Shown piece by piece: positions 37,401 through 47,800 of a DNA stretch of 64,000 bases. Location: assembly GCF_000384295.1 (NCBI RefSeq), contig NZ_KB913037.1:3024649-3088648 (forward strand), in the 5' to 3' direction. Numbering within the stretch: the stretch's first letter is position 1; each line of letters opens with the position of its first letter. The notes beneath the pieces are model-generated. The model ran no database searches and was not told where the DNA came from. It worked only from the letters and a program-made list of their open reading frames with translations. The DNA comes from Amycolatopsis balhimycina FH 1894 (lineage in GTDB: Bacteria; Actinomycetota; Actinomycetes; Mycobacteriales; Pseudonocardiaceae). Both the position numbers and the translations under genes were made by a program.

Positions 37401-39500
37401 AGCCCGCTCGGCGTGCGCGGCAGCCACCACATCTTCTTCCACGAGTGGCAAGCCGGGGCTCAGCTCGACCGGTTCGCGGTCGTCCAGGTAGTCGCGACCG
37501 AGCAGTTCCTCGCTCAGGCGAACCACCCAGTCCGGCCGGTTGGCGGCCCATGCCCTGGCCACGGCGCCGTGCCAGTGCTCAGCGGCCGGAATGCCGTCGA
37601 GCCGGAACCGGTGGTAGATCGCCTCGATGGTCGGAGACAGCCAGTCACGGCTCCGCTCGGCGACGGACTCGTAGTAGCGGACGGCTTCACGATGGATCAC
37701 CTGGTGGATCGGCTGCGCCGCGACGAGCGTGCGCATCGCCTCCTGCACCGAGAGTTCGAACCGGACCGCGTCGGCCCCGCCCGGCGCCGTCCAGATCCAC
37801 GAAGAATCGGCCGCGTACCCGGCCAGTCGATTCCAGACCGCCTCGAAGTCCCCGTTCACCACGCCGGATGGGAATACCGCGGCTGCACCAGGCGGTACCG
37901 GGTCCAGTTCGGGGCGATCCAGGTCGGAACCGGCCATGGATTCGGCGATCCGCGGCATGAGTACCTTCTCGGCGAACTCGCGGCTCAGCACCCGCGGGAT
38001 CGCGCCGTAGCGGATCAGCCACTGGACCGTTCCGTCGCTGACCCGGGCGACCACCCGGTCGATCGTCCATGCCACGCGCGGGTCCAGCTGGTTCAGGTCC
38101 GCCACCGAGATCGCCGGATACCGTCTGACGACGTCGGCGTAGAGCGCCAGCTGCCAGGGAACCCCGTGCACCCGCAGAACGATGGCCGAAACCAGGTCGT
38201 CGCGACCGATCTCGCGCGTAGAGACCAGATACCTGCGGCTCTCTTCGCTCGTGAACGCGTCGACCTTGCAGGTCGCGGTCGACCGGGCCAGCTGCCGGAA
38301 TCCTGGGATCCCCTCCTCGGTCCGCGTCCTCCGCCCCGACAGGAGGAGCCGGACCACGGCCTTGCGCCGCAGCTCCACGAGCAGGTCCGTCAGATCGTCA
38401 ACGTCGCCGTCCTGCTGGAGCGCGGCTTCTTCCAGGGTGTCCATGACGATCACCACCGGCTCTTCCGGTGGGAGATCGGCGAACACGGCGAGGAAGCGTT
38501 CCCGCACCTCCTCGGCGCTGACCCGCGACGTCTCGGTGCCCAGCACCGAGCGACCCACCGGCTCCAGGCCGCCGGCCTGCCTCGTCAGCAACCTCCGGTA
38601 CGACCCGTGCTCGCGCAGCAGCTCCTCGAACGGCGCGCCGGTCAACTGGCCGTTGAGCTGGTGGGCGATCTCCAGCGCGATCAAGAACGGATACCTGACC
38701 GCGTTCACCGGGTCGAGCGCGTCGAGATCGACCAGCGCGCACGGAATCCCGGCTTCCACGCATCGGCGCGAGATGAACCATCGCAGCAGCGTCGTCTTGC
38801 CGTAGCCGCCGGAGCCGACCAGCCGTAGTGCGCGCGGGCCGCCGTCGAGCAGCCGGTCCAGTTCGGCTTCGAGCGCCGGGCGGTGCAGGTAGCGGGCCGC
38901 GCCGAGGAACGTACTGCGGTGCAGCTCGCGGGCGACCAACGTGCGCGCGAGTTCGTTGCGCCGGGCCCACAGCCTCTTCCCGACGAAGGGAAGCAGCAGC
39001 GGATCGGTCAAGACGTCGAGCAGGTTGTGGCAGCCGGCGAGGTCCATCCGACGCACGCACGCTTCGAAGCCGGTGGTGAGAGCCTTCTTCGCGCGGTCCT
39101 CGTCGACCAGCAGGAGGGCGCGCAGGCGCTCGATCGGCAGGCCCTGTGCGTCACAGTGCGCGACGAACCGTGTCGCGAACGCCCGTAGCCCGGCCGGTAC
39201 CTGGCGAGCAGGCACCCCGGCGAACCACGATCCCCAGGCCACATCACGCAGTCCGCCGTGGATGCGGTACTTGCCGTCACCCCCTGGTAGTACTTCGACG
39301 CCACCGAGCTCGTGCAGCCGGTCGAGATCGGGCGCACCGTCGGCCCGCAGTACGGCTTCATAGGTCTTTTCGTCGAACATCTGTGGCAGCGCGGCTCGTG
39401 CGAGAGTGGCGCGGTTCGCCTCACCGAACGTATCGAACAACTGCAGCGCAAGCTCGTGGTCACGCACCACCGTTCGGGGTGAGGCCGGCCGTGAGTTCAT
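34446..39500 (-). CDS. STAND-type NTPase with TPR-like repeats and inactive CHAT domain
   Basis: 1684 aa. An N-terminal helical domain is followed by a P-loop NTPase with Walker A GSGGYGKTTLL (Gly229-Lys235) and Walker B VVIVMDTLEEA (Asp354). Helical, TPR-like sensor repeats cover roughly 650-1300. A CHAT-like C-terminus starts at PLAQLPWELL (about 1360). A peptidoglycan-binding-1-like module (GPLDGYLGPQTQRAVTLLQ, VDGVAGPATWRAL) is inserted at about 1391-1455. The CHAT histidine loop reads LHVNASM, so the catalytic His is replaced by Ser1530. The cysteine loop reads VLDIAAA, so Cys is replaced by Ala1583. It is a pseudo-protease, probably a sensor or scaffold. ATGA overlap with the upstream CHAT-NTPase. 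Confidence 0.87.
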   Translation of the reverse strand: MNSRPASPRTVVRDHELALQLFDTFGEANRATLARAALPQMFDEKTYEAVLRADGAPDLDRLHELGGVEVLPGGDGKYRIHGGLRDVAWGSWFAGVPARQVPAGLRAFATRFVAHCDAQGLPIERLRALLLVDEDRAKKALTTGFEACVRRMDLAGCHNLLDVLTDPLLLPFVGKRLWARRNELARTLVARELHRSTFLGAARYLHRPALEAELDRLLDGGPRALRLVGSGGYGKTTLLRWFISRRCVEAGIPCALVDLDALDPVNAVRYPFLIALEIAHQLNGQLTGAPFEELLREHGSYRRLLTRQAGGLEPVGRSVLGTETSRVSAEEVRERFLAVFADLPPEEPVVIVMDTLEEAALQQDGDVDDLTDLLVELRRKAVVRLLLSGRRTRTEEGIPGFRQLARSTATCKVDAFTSEESRRYLVSTREIGRDDLVSAIVLRVHGVPWQLALYADVVRRYPAISVADLNQLDPRVAWTIDRVVARVSDGTVQWLIRYGAIPRVLSREFAEKVLMPRIAESMAGSDLDRPELDPVPPGAAAVFPSGVVNGDFEAVWNRLAGYAADSSWIWTAPGGADAVRFELSVQEAMRTLVAAQPIHQVIHREAVRYYESVAERSRDWLSPTIEAIYHRFRLDGIPAAEHWHGAVARAWAANRPDWVVRLSEELLGRDYLDDREPVELSPGLPLVEEDVVAAAHAERAWALATIARIRNASGDHTLWSRVERSVAAVANLPIGPGSRLRLIAADAALSIARNRPEEAARLLEESDLRGVDTAGQSLLDRLLADARGAQGDFEGRRLSLLAALDHSRSPETTVEILEQLAEYELSVGRIGRAEAWLERATGVNAVSVPTGLQRLRIRVALASGRPATALRLAVGEGFERERVTALLALDRAPEAVTLCTNAMTDVVSRRRHADLLVLRGLALSELFDVDRAQDDFLRARSEYAQSADNERAAMACVRAAELVLRKVGNVREAGHLLGEAKGMPLQQGSAAWRAMMLLWAELDKRRGRQADATARVAEVLGRLDARVPPSRFADVVFAALLSAPALTESWLPSLAARLTSITPVAARLAALDGLDRAPRTPWGAQLADLVLHGPAGDDEVRSEDSADKAWLQLRHAHLLRFAGQDDLAVEVASAATSVLGRNTFLAQLRLLELVAQSGRPDAAVAPQPLWEADFPLLSAVTKLEQADLVFDETSADGMRLILDQASRALDEGTQRPTQWRWRLLDLRRRLAVREGDARLEDHYQRRAEAVLVDIGEREQYRSGDLAPERHRVRPEVRLNLVLEQSGALVAFADGRELLRVSAHHELAAAVRQDVDRRAKSPLVKWVREAVRLSSVLDVRRSLRRPGTGRGRFDLRICADPPLAQLPWELLTFDGRHLDELPELRVTYRGQAALRGDQIRVRVLQEALREAGGDFDPGPLDGYLGPQTQRAVTLLQYRSGLTVDGVAGPATWRALRERSVARRAPHVVVLEREPETELSSARGYSMVGADDLATVYGRAGWDVETLRGGDLRLLDVTVPPAPVDVLHVNASMDVSGSVPFLDFGASRLAWSQERPEDVAVTVLDHALYQLSLRGHTPLVVLDIAAAPRFTSETVRQVLLRNDFAHQLLTLGKVHSVLVTGAATGPRAAEAQTEMVTALSRPGKTPADVVEELHGASSDHLRRTALFTALRPDLMPRISPERENRR

Positions 39501-41356
39501 TTCAACCCCGCTTCCTGAAGCAGCGTGTCCCGGCGCAGTTGCAGCTCCGCCGGGAGGAACTCACCTTCCTGGGTCGCCAGCTGCTCCGCCCAGGCGAGCA
39601 TCCTCTCGCGGACCTGCTGCCACCGGGCCTGGACGTCGTCGTCGCCCGGGTCCAGCGGGAACCGGGCCACCAGCTCCCGGGCCAGCATCTCCGCGTCCTT
39701 CGTCCGGAACGGCTGGATCCGGATCGCTCGCGGACGCAACGCGTCTTCGGAGATGAGGTCGCTCAGGTCGCTCGGGTCGATCGCCGCCACGACCCGGACC
39801 GAGCCGAGCTCCCGGACGGCGGCCGGCAGCAACAGGCCGTGGAACAACAGTTCGCGTTCCAGGACCCGTCTGAGGTTGTCGAGGACGAGCACGAGCGGTG
39901 CATGGCGGGCGAGCTTTCTCAAAAAGTCCTGCAGGATCCGGTACCTCGGGTCGATGTCCTGGAACGCGTCTTCGGGCCGGAAACCCAGCATGACCGGTCC
40001 CGGTGCCGGACCAGACAACGCAGTGAGCGCGTCGTCGCAGATCTCTCCCGCCCACGGCTCGAGCCAGCGCTTCGCCTGCATGATGACGTCCCGGATGAAA
40101 TCGCCGGTGCTGGTGTTCGCCCGGAGGCTCAAATAGACCGCCGGCGCCCCGCCGACCAGCTTGGTCAGCAGGTAGGAACGCAGTACCAGGCTCTTGCCCA
40201 CCTTGTTCTTGCCGGTGATCAGCAACAGCCCGCTGTCGCGCCGGTGCACGTCGCGGCGGATCGCCGTGCGATCGACCAGGCTCACGACCTCGGCCAGCTC
40301 GCCGAATTTGACGATCACGTCGTCGAGCTGCCATTTCTTACGGTGGCGTAGAATCGTTTCCGGGGCGTCGGCCACGTGCAGGACGGGTAGCCCCCATGCC
40401 GAATCCGGCAGTTCCGGAGTGAATTGGACGTCGTCACGGGCAGCTGCGACGGCGGCATCGATGGCCTTCCCGTGCGCCAGTTCGTGGTACATCCGTTCGG
40501 CGAACACGATCGCCGCCTTGGACGTCACATCACCCTGCGTGGAAACGACGGCCGAGGCTTCTCCCAGGAAACCGTCCGCCAGCCCCCGCATCGCCGGGGT
40601 GACGGTCGCGGTTCGGCAGGCGTTGAGGACGACCAACCGCAGGTCAGTACTGCCCTCCAAGGCCCGGGCCACGAACCGGTTGTCCAGGTCCCATTCGCCG
40701 CTGTCCGCCATGACCCGCAGCGCCGCGCCGCCCTCCGTCCGGTGTCCGTGCCCGACAAAGTGGAGAACCTGTGGCCGGACATCGGCGAACCGGTCCCGCA
40801 ACTGCTGCTCGCTCGGCTTGACGACGGCTTCCACGTGCCAGCAGCACGGTGCACCCCGCAAGCCCCGGTAGATCGCTTCGATCTCGCCTTGGTAATCGAT
40901 CTCCGTCGAATCGTCGTCACCGACGACGACCAGCACGTTGATCGGCACGTCCACGTCGTCGAGCATCCGCCGGTACGGCACCCGTGCCCGCAACGAGGGC
41001 TGCTCTTTCCTGGTGAAGAGGGATTTGTCCTGCGGGTTGGTGAGGAACTCCCAGGGAATCTCGGCGAGTTCGCCGGTCCTGATGTCGAAAACAAGCCGTT
41101 CCGCCCCCTGCTCCCAGGCCGCAGCCAATCCGCCACCGGTCAACACCGCTCCCAGCTCGGCGCCGATCTGCGTTATCGTCGCTTCATCGGCGTCACCGAG
41201 TTCGGGGATGACGGGCAGGTCCTTTCGGCTCAGCGATCTTTCCCACCACCGCCGCCCAACGATCTCGCCGCGTTCGTCGAGAAGCGCGGCGGTGATCAAG
41301 AAACCGTCGTCGTCGGCCGCAGCCATCCGGAAAAGCAGGCGATTCATGTCAGGCAT
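39497..41356 (-). CDS. CHAT protease fused to a P-loop NTPase
   Basis: 619 aa from ATG 41356, with GGAGG seven bases upstream. The N-terminal CHAT domain has AEIPWEFL, VLHFVGHGH with catalytic His203, and VVLNACRTA with Cys247, so it appears active. After residue 350 there is an NTPase with Walker A GKNKVGKSLV (382-391) and LVLVLDNLRRV as Walker B. The order protease-then-NTPase resembles effector-switch proteins in which oligomerisation unleashes the protease. It is first in block B and is coupled by ATGA to the 1684-aa STAND gene, so the two are made together and probably assemble together. Confidence 0.9.
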   Translation of the reverse strand: MPDMNRLLFRMAAADDDGFLITAALLDERGEIVGRRWWERSLSRKDLPVIPELGDADEATITQIGAELGAVLTGGGLAAAWEQGAERLVFDIRTGELAEIPWEFLTNPQDKSLFTRKEQPSLRARVPYRRMLDDVDVPINVLVVVGDDDSTEIDYQGEIEAIYRGLRGAPCCWHVEAVVKPSEQQLRDRFADVRPQVLHFVGHGHRTEGGAALRVMADSGEWDLDNRFVARALEGSTDLRLVVLNACRTATVTPAMRGLADGFLGEASAVVSTQGDVTSKAAIVFAERMYHELAHGKAIDAAVAAARDDVQFTPELPDSAWGLPVLHVADAPETILRHRKKWQLDDVIVKFGELAEVVSLVDRTAIRRDVHRRDSGLLLITGKNKVGKSLVLRSYLLTKLVGGAPAVYLSLRANTSTGDFIRDVIMQAKRWLEPWAGEICDDALTALSGPAPGPVMLGFRPEDAFQDIDPRYRILQDFLRKLARHAPLVLVLDNLRRVLERELLFHGLLLPAAVRELGSVRVVAAIDPSDLSDLISEDALRPRAIRIQPFRTKDAEMLARELVARFPLDPGDDDVQARWQQVRERMLAWAEQLATQEGEFLPAELQLRRDTLLQEAGLK

Positions 41357-41841
41357 CGGGCACCCTCCCGGCATAAGGTCGCCCCACCCGGCCCGTCGTT
41401 ACGGAAAGTCACGAAAATTCGACGAAGTTGTTACACCCGGGCCGGCACTTCCGATCGGGCGCGATGCCGGCCTGGCGGCACGCAGGCAACGTGCGGGAAA
41501 CGGCGTGGCGGCGGCCGAGCAGTCGGCAAGCCGGGCGCAGCACTGACGACCGCGGTAACGCGCTGGGGAACATCAGCTGCGCTCCGGAGACGCAAGGCAC
41601 AGCCCGGCATGGGTGATGACGGAATTCCACTCGTCACGATTTGAAAATAATGCACAGCCGAGCCAGTCGACCGAGCCACAGCCATTTGGGTGATGTCGGC
41701 TCGTGCCCCGTAACAGGACACCTCGGTTTTCGACTCGAAGTTCGCAAGGTAGGTCGAACCTGCCGGAAGATCGTCAACGTGCTCGTCGCCGTCTACCTTG
41801 CGGCAGGCTGAACAATGCAGCCGCGCGCAAGGAGGTGGGCC
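41357..41841. promoter_or_regulatory. Divergent regulatory region between blocks B and C
   Basis: 485 bp without a supported gene, between divergent starts at 41356 (-) and 41842 (+). It is AT-richer in two patches (41405-41435 and 41636-41660), the likely promoter positions. An interleaved pair of inverted repeats occupies 41743-41807, just upstream of block C. AAGGAGG at 41829-41835 is the block C ribosome site. Confidence 0.55.
41743..41807 (+). repeat. Two interleaved inverted repeats (pseudoknot topology)
   Basis: CGCAAGGTAG (41743-41752) pairs with CTACCTTGCG (41793-41802). CCTGCCG (41759-41765) pairs with CGGCAGG (41801-41807). The order is A5-B5-A3-B3, which in RNA would form a pseudoknot, or alternatively two mutually exclusive stems because A3 and B3 share two bases. 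It ends 23 bases before the ribosome site of the 2322-aa gene. Confidence 0.5.
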
Positions 41842-44800
41842 GTGCCTGGAAGCCTCACGCTTCTCGACCTGGTAGCGCCCTATGTGCTGGGCGGTGCCGC
41901 GATCGGCGAGCCGCTGCACGAGCTTGTCTCCGCACTCTTCGTCCAGGATGTCGAGACATCCTTCGACGACGCAGGCGTCGTTGTCGGTGGCATGGCGCGT
42001 TTCAGCGCCGACCTCACGGCCAATCCGCCGCGGTTCACGCCGCCCGCGTCGATCAGCTTCGGCGGCACAGTGAACGTCGGCCATCGAACCGCACGGCACG
42101 ATGGCGCGTGGTGGGACTTCCCCGACGTCGCGATCCGATTCCGGCTCAGCACGCCCCGCGCGTCCTCCCCAGCGGTCGACGGAGTTACCGGAGGTCCGGG
42201 TGGCACGCCGGCGCCGAAGACCGGCAACCCCGCTGCGTCGACCGTACTGCCACGGCTGGGCCAGGGTGTGCCCGCTGTCGGCCAACCCGCACAGGATGCG
42301 CCGACCACGGTCTTCCACCTCGACTTGCTCGTCGACGCCGCCACGTTGCACCTGCCGTTCCTCACCGGCGCCAAGCTCGACGCCAACGGCATGCTCGAAG
42401 TGGACCCCGCGCGGGCCGAAGTCACGGTCACGCTGCCCAAGATCAAGCTCTCCTTCGAGCAGAGCGCCGGTACTGCCGGCACCGATCCGCAACTGACCAT
42501 CGCGCTCGACTCGTGGGCTGCGCACGACATCGACGACCCCGCAGGCACCGTGTACGCCGACCTGATCCGAATCAACCCGCCGTACGCACTGATCGGCCCG
42601 GGCAACGCGCTCGGCTTCGGCTTCCAGTCGCTGATCCTCGACCTGTCCGGTACCGAGACGCCCCCGGAGCTGATGAGCAAGTTCGGCGTCGGCGACGACT
42701 TCCGCGGTCTCTACCTGCCGGACGTGCGTGTGTTCGTGCGTCCGCCCGGCCTCGATGGCCTGGGCATCGACGTCTCGGCCCGCGAGCTGCTGATCGGCAT
42801 CGGCCCGGAGGGTGGCGTCTCGGGCATCTTCGGCCTCGACGTGGTCAAGCCGGACTCCCCGCAGAACGTCGTCGTCTCGATCTACGACGAGAACGGACAG
42901 TTCCTGCAGCGCTTCGAATTCCCGGACGGAGTAAACCCGTACAGTCACGATCCGATCGACGTTCCGGCGCACACGCAATGGGTGGTCGACGTCCACGGGG
43001 GGCAGCCGCCCTACAACATCAACGTCGACGGACAGGTGCAGACGAACCAGCCGATCGACGTGACGTTCCCGACCGGGCAGCAGGCGAAGGCGGTCGCGAT
43101 AACCGTCGCGGACGTGCACGCGGGCGGCCAGTCTCGCACGGGGGACGTCCCGATCCGGCTCACCGCCGCGTCGCTGAGCGCCGGCCAGGCGCAGCACGGC
43201 GGGGCGCAACCGGCAGCCCTCACCGTCACCACGAACGCCGGCCCGGGCTACACCATCACGATGGAGGACAGCCCGGCCAACGAGTCGGTGACTCTCGTCT
43301 TCGCTCCCCCCGATCCGGCCACGGCCACAGCCGGCGGCAATCCGCTCGCCGTCAGCGGCGGCCGCGCGACGGTGCCACTCGTGCACGGCGCATCGATCGA
43401 CGTCGCGGCGAGCTGGCACGTGGCGGCGACACCGGCTGCGTCGCCGGTGGCAGTGACCGGCCAGTTCCAGTACGCGCAGCCGCCCGAGACGCCGAACCAG
43501 GTGCCGGACGAGAACGACCCCGCCTGGACCGCGTTCGCCGCGGTGGACAGCAACATCCGCACGGTCCCTTCGCGCGACGAGTCGAGCCCGAACGGCGGCT
43601 GGACGGCCGACGACAACCTCCTCGCCGGCAGCGCTCAGTTCGCGGCCTTCCGGGCAGCCGCGCGGGCCAACCCCACCGAGCACATCGCACTGGTCGGCAC
43701 GGCGAGCAAGGAGCACGCGCCGAACATCGCCTACAACGTGGCGCTCTCGCAGCGGCGTGTCTGGGCGATGCAGGCGTTCCTGCGTGCGCACGGCATCACC
43801 AACCCGATCGACGGCAGCGCGCTCGGCGAGCAGCCGCCGGGCGGCACCTACCTGCAACCGCACCGTGCCGGCTTCCGCCGCGTCGAGTGCACCGTGCACA
43901 CCGGAGGATCGCCGGACGCCACGAAGAACGGCGCCGTGCACATCGGCCGTCCGCCCCGCCCGCAGCTGCCGGTGCCGCAACGCCCGGCCGTCGTGCAGCG
44001 CCGGCCGGCGGGCAACGACGACTGGCGGTTCAAGGAACTGCACGTCCGCGTCGAGATCGACCACAACCGCCTGGTCGCAGCTGAGATCAGGCTCAAGATC
44101 GACCTGCAGACGGTGCTCGAAAGCAAGCTCGCCAGGGTCAACACCACCAACCCGGGTCAGGGCCAGCCCGGCGGCACTCCCAGCCTTCCCGTCGGCAAGG
44201 CCACCGATCCCGACGACGGCGTTCTCGACATACGCGTGCAGCTCACGCTCGACGACACCGTCGACCGCTGGCAAGTGGTGGCCGGCCTGTTCGAAGAGGA
44301 CGCCGACGGCTTCCTGCAGACGCCCGCCCCGAGCGCGGCCGACGAGGGCAGCCCGGTCGAGCAGTACTGGCGGACGTTCTTCGGCATCCTCATCGTGCTC
44401 GCGCCGCTGACCGACGCGCTGGGTGCGTCCAACACCGCGGCGGGAGACGTCGTCGCACTGTCGGTGTCGGTCGCAGTGCCCTTCGCCGCGACGTCGCTGC
44501 ACATCGTGCACGTCCCGCGAATCACCTTGTACGGCGGGGAATTGACCGTCACGCACGACGAGTCCGGCACCCGGGGAGTGCTGTTGCTCGACGTCGAGGT
44601 CGCTCTCGTGGTCACGCTCGAACTCGGCGCCACCAAGATCATCGACACCGACCCCCGCAACCCGATCACGGTGCGCTACAAGGCCGTCGGCTTCGGCACG
44701 TCGGACCGGCCGCAGGCGCGCGACCTGCTGCCGGTCTTCGACTCGGCCAAGGGCTACACGATCAACATCCCGAGCACCGGCGGCATCAAGGTGCCCGACC

Positions 44801-47800
44801 CGCTCGGCGACATCCTGCAGATCGCCGGCACGCGCATCGCCCGGTCGAACCCGGTCAATCTCGAACTCGACCTGGAGCTCAAGGCCGACCTCGGCGTCGT
44901 CTCGGTCGACAAGACCACGATCCGCATCCCGCTCGAGGGCGGCCAGGCACCGACGATCAGCGCGCTCGGCGTGCACATCGACGTGCCCGGCGCACTCGAC
45001 GGGCACGGCTACCTCGCCATCTATCCCGACGGCTTCGCCGGCCAGCTGGACGTGTCCCTGCCCGGCGTCGGGGTGCGCGTGGCCGCCGGGCTCGCGGTGC
45101 GGCACGTCGCCGAACCCCCGCCCGGAACGCGTACGGCGACAGCGGTGTTGGTGACCCTCGAGGTCGACTTCCCGGTGCCCATCGCGCTCGGCAGCTCCGG
45201 TCTCGGCATCTACGGCTTCGGTGGTCTGTTCGCCGTGCACCACGAGCGGGACGAGCACCCCGGCGACCCGGTGCCCGCGCTCGGCTGGCTCGAGCGCGTC
45301 AACGGCAACCCGCTCGACATCAGCGGCTGGAAGCCCGAGATCGACCACTGGGCGATCGGTCTCGGCGCCGTGCTCGGCACGATTGACGCCGGCTTCACGC
45401 TGAACGTCAAGGGCATGCTCATCTTCGAGCTGCCCGGCCCGCGCATCCTGCTCGTGATGAAGGCCAACGTGATCAAGGTGCGACCGCCGCGGCAGGGCAA
45501 CGTCACCGCAGCCATCCTCGCGGTCATCGACCTCGACCTCGGCCGGCAGCGCATCACGATCGGGCTCACCTTCGACTACGACGTCGCGCCGCTGTTGAAG
45601 GTCCACGTCCCGGTACGCGCGATCTTCCCGTTCAACGATCTCGCGCACTTCGCCATCGACGCGGGCAGTTGGTACGCGCCGGCGACGGTCGAGTTCTTCC
45701 GGCTGTTCACCGCGCGCGGCTACTTCATGATCCGCGGCAAGGGTATCCCCGACACTGGCGCGCCCGCCGACAACTACGACACCGGACAGGGGAACTTCCC
45801 GCTGCCCAGCTCGCTCAACGGGTTCTCGATCATGACCGGCGTCTCGGTGTCGTTCCTCTGGGGCAGCCGCAGCAGCGGGCTCTACCTGTCGGTCGGGGCT
45901 TCCGTCGATGTCGGACTCGGCTTCGAGCCGATCATGTTCGCCGGCCGGCTCAAGCTGTGGGGCGAGCTGCACTTGTGGATCATCGGCATCGAGGCGTCCG
46001 CTCAGCTGTCGGTGACCGCGGGGCAAAAGGGCAACGACAACATCGTGCTCATCGACGGCGAGGTGCACGGCAAGGTCGACTTCTTCTTCTTCAGCATCGA
46101 GGGATCCGTCCACGTCACGCTCGGCGGCTCGCCCGACTCCCCGCCCGCGCCGCCGCCGCTCGTGACCGGCGTCAGCCTGCAGTCGCGCGCGGCCGCGCTG
46201 CTCAACGGCGTCTCCAGCGACCGGCCGATCGACGGCAAGCTCTTCGACGCACATCCCGAGGGCCCGGCGCCGCAGGCCGAGGCCGTGCCCATCGACTCGA
46301 TCATCGTGATCCACCTCGACTGCACACCGCGCATCAAGGGCGGCGCGGCAGTGACGACCGGCAATCCGTCGGGCGTGGTCAGTGTGCCGGTCCTGACGCC
46401 GGACGGCCCACCCACCCCCGCCGTCCGTCGCGGCGAGCCGTTCTACACCTACCGCATCACCGGCATCACGCTGGATCACGCCGTCACCGCCGGCGACGTC
46501 CCGATCGTCTGGTGGCCGAACGAGCCGCACCCGACGTCGGAGAGCAAGCGCGAGCTGGCCCTGCTCACGCGCGTGCCCGACCCCCACCCGTGTGCGGTCG
46601 AACGCAGCAAGCACCTCGAGGACAAGCTCAGCCAGACCTGGGAGACGGTGTGCGACCGGATCGCGCCGGCGACGCCGGTGCTTTGGACGTTCCACGACAC
46701 ACCCCTCGGACCGTCGACCGTCGGCTGGGTGCTCACCGGCAAGGCCTGGCCGGACCCGCCGGGCAGCACGCGCAGTGTTGCGCCCGACGTGCGGCTCGAC
46801 GTGGCCGAGACGTGGCGCACCGGCGACCCGGTCGTCGATCTGGCCGTCGACATCGCACCGGCGCGGGTGATCGGCGCGACCGTGAAGTGCGACGAGCGCT
46901 GCGCTCCGCGGATGCCGAGGGACCGGCTGCCCACCTGCTGGGCGCATGTGCTGGAGGCGCCGTTCCTGCGTCACCAGGATTTCCATCTGCTCACCGAGCA
47001 TCCGCTGGGTGAAGTGCTGATCAAGCTCGCCGAGCAGGCCGCGGCCCAGCGCAAGGACCCGCTCGACGACGTGATCGCGCTCAAGACCGAGTCGATCGTG
47101 CGCTTCCGCGCGCTGCTCGCGGTGCCCGGCTTGGCGCTGCAGGCGCGCGCGCTGACCGTGCGGCTGTTCGGCGACGACGGCACGGTGCTGGCCGAGTTCC
47201 CGGTCGACGGCAGCGGCCCGAGCCGCCTCGTCACCGCGCCGGCCGACCTGCCGCCGTCGTGGACCGACCCGGACGGCCCGTGGTTCTGCCGGGTCGCGGA
47301 GGTGCTGAGCTACCTGTGGCCGAACACGGACAGGGAGCGGATGCACCTCGTGCTCGTCGACGCCGACGTGCCGGACGGCACCGCGTACGCGCAGTTCGGC
47401 CTTCGGGACGCGGCCGGGCTGACCGCCAAGGGCCTCGCTCGGCCGAGCTACCTGCTCGGCGTCGTCGAGACTCTGGCCGCCGCCGAGGTCGCCCGCGAGC
47501 AGCACGACACCCTCGTCAAGGACGGCAAGATCACGGTGATCGACGGCGCGCTGGCCGATCCCGCGAACCAGCCCGCGCTGCTGCTGCCCAATACCGACTA
47601 CACGGTCGGTGTGACGTGGGAGTGGACGACCTGCGACGAACACGGCACCGTGCCCGGCACGGCGACCTGGACGGCCGGTACGGCACAGAACTTCCACTTC
47701 CGCACCGACGGCGCGCCACTGGCGCCGCGCACCGTGCAGATCGCCAACGGTCCCGCGCAGGTGATGCCGGTGCGGCTCGATCCGTGGGTGCTGCTCACCG

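Noticed and set aside
36540..38828. A plus-strand open frame of 762 codons
   Set aside because: Antisense to the STAND NTPase gene; composition typical of a mirror frame.
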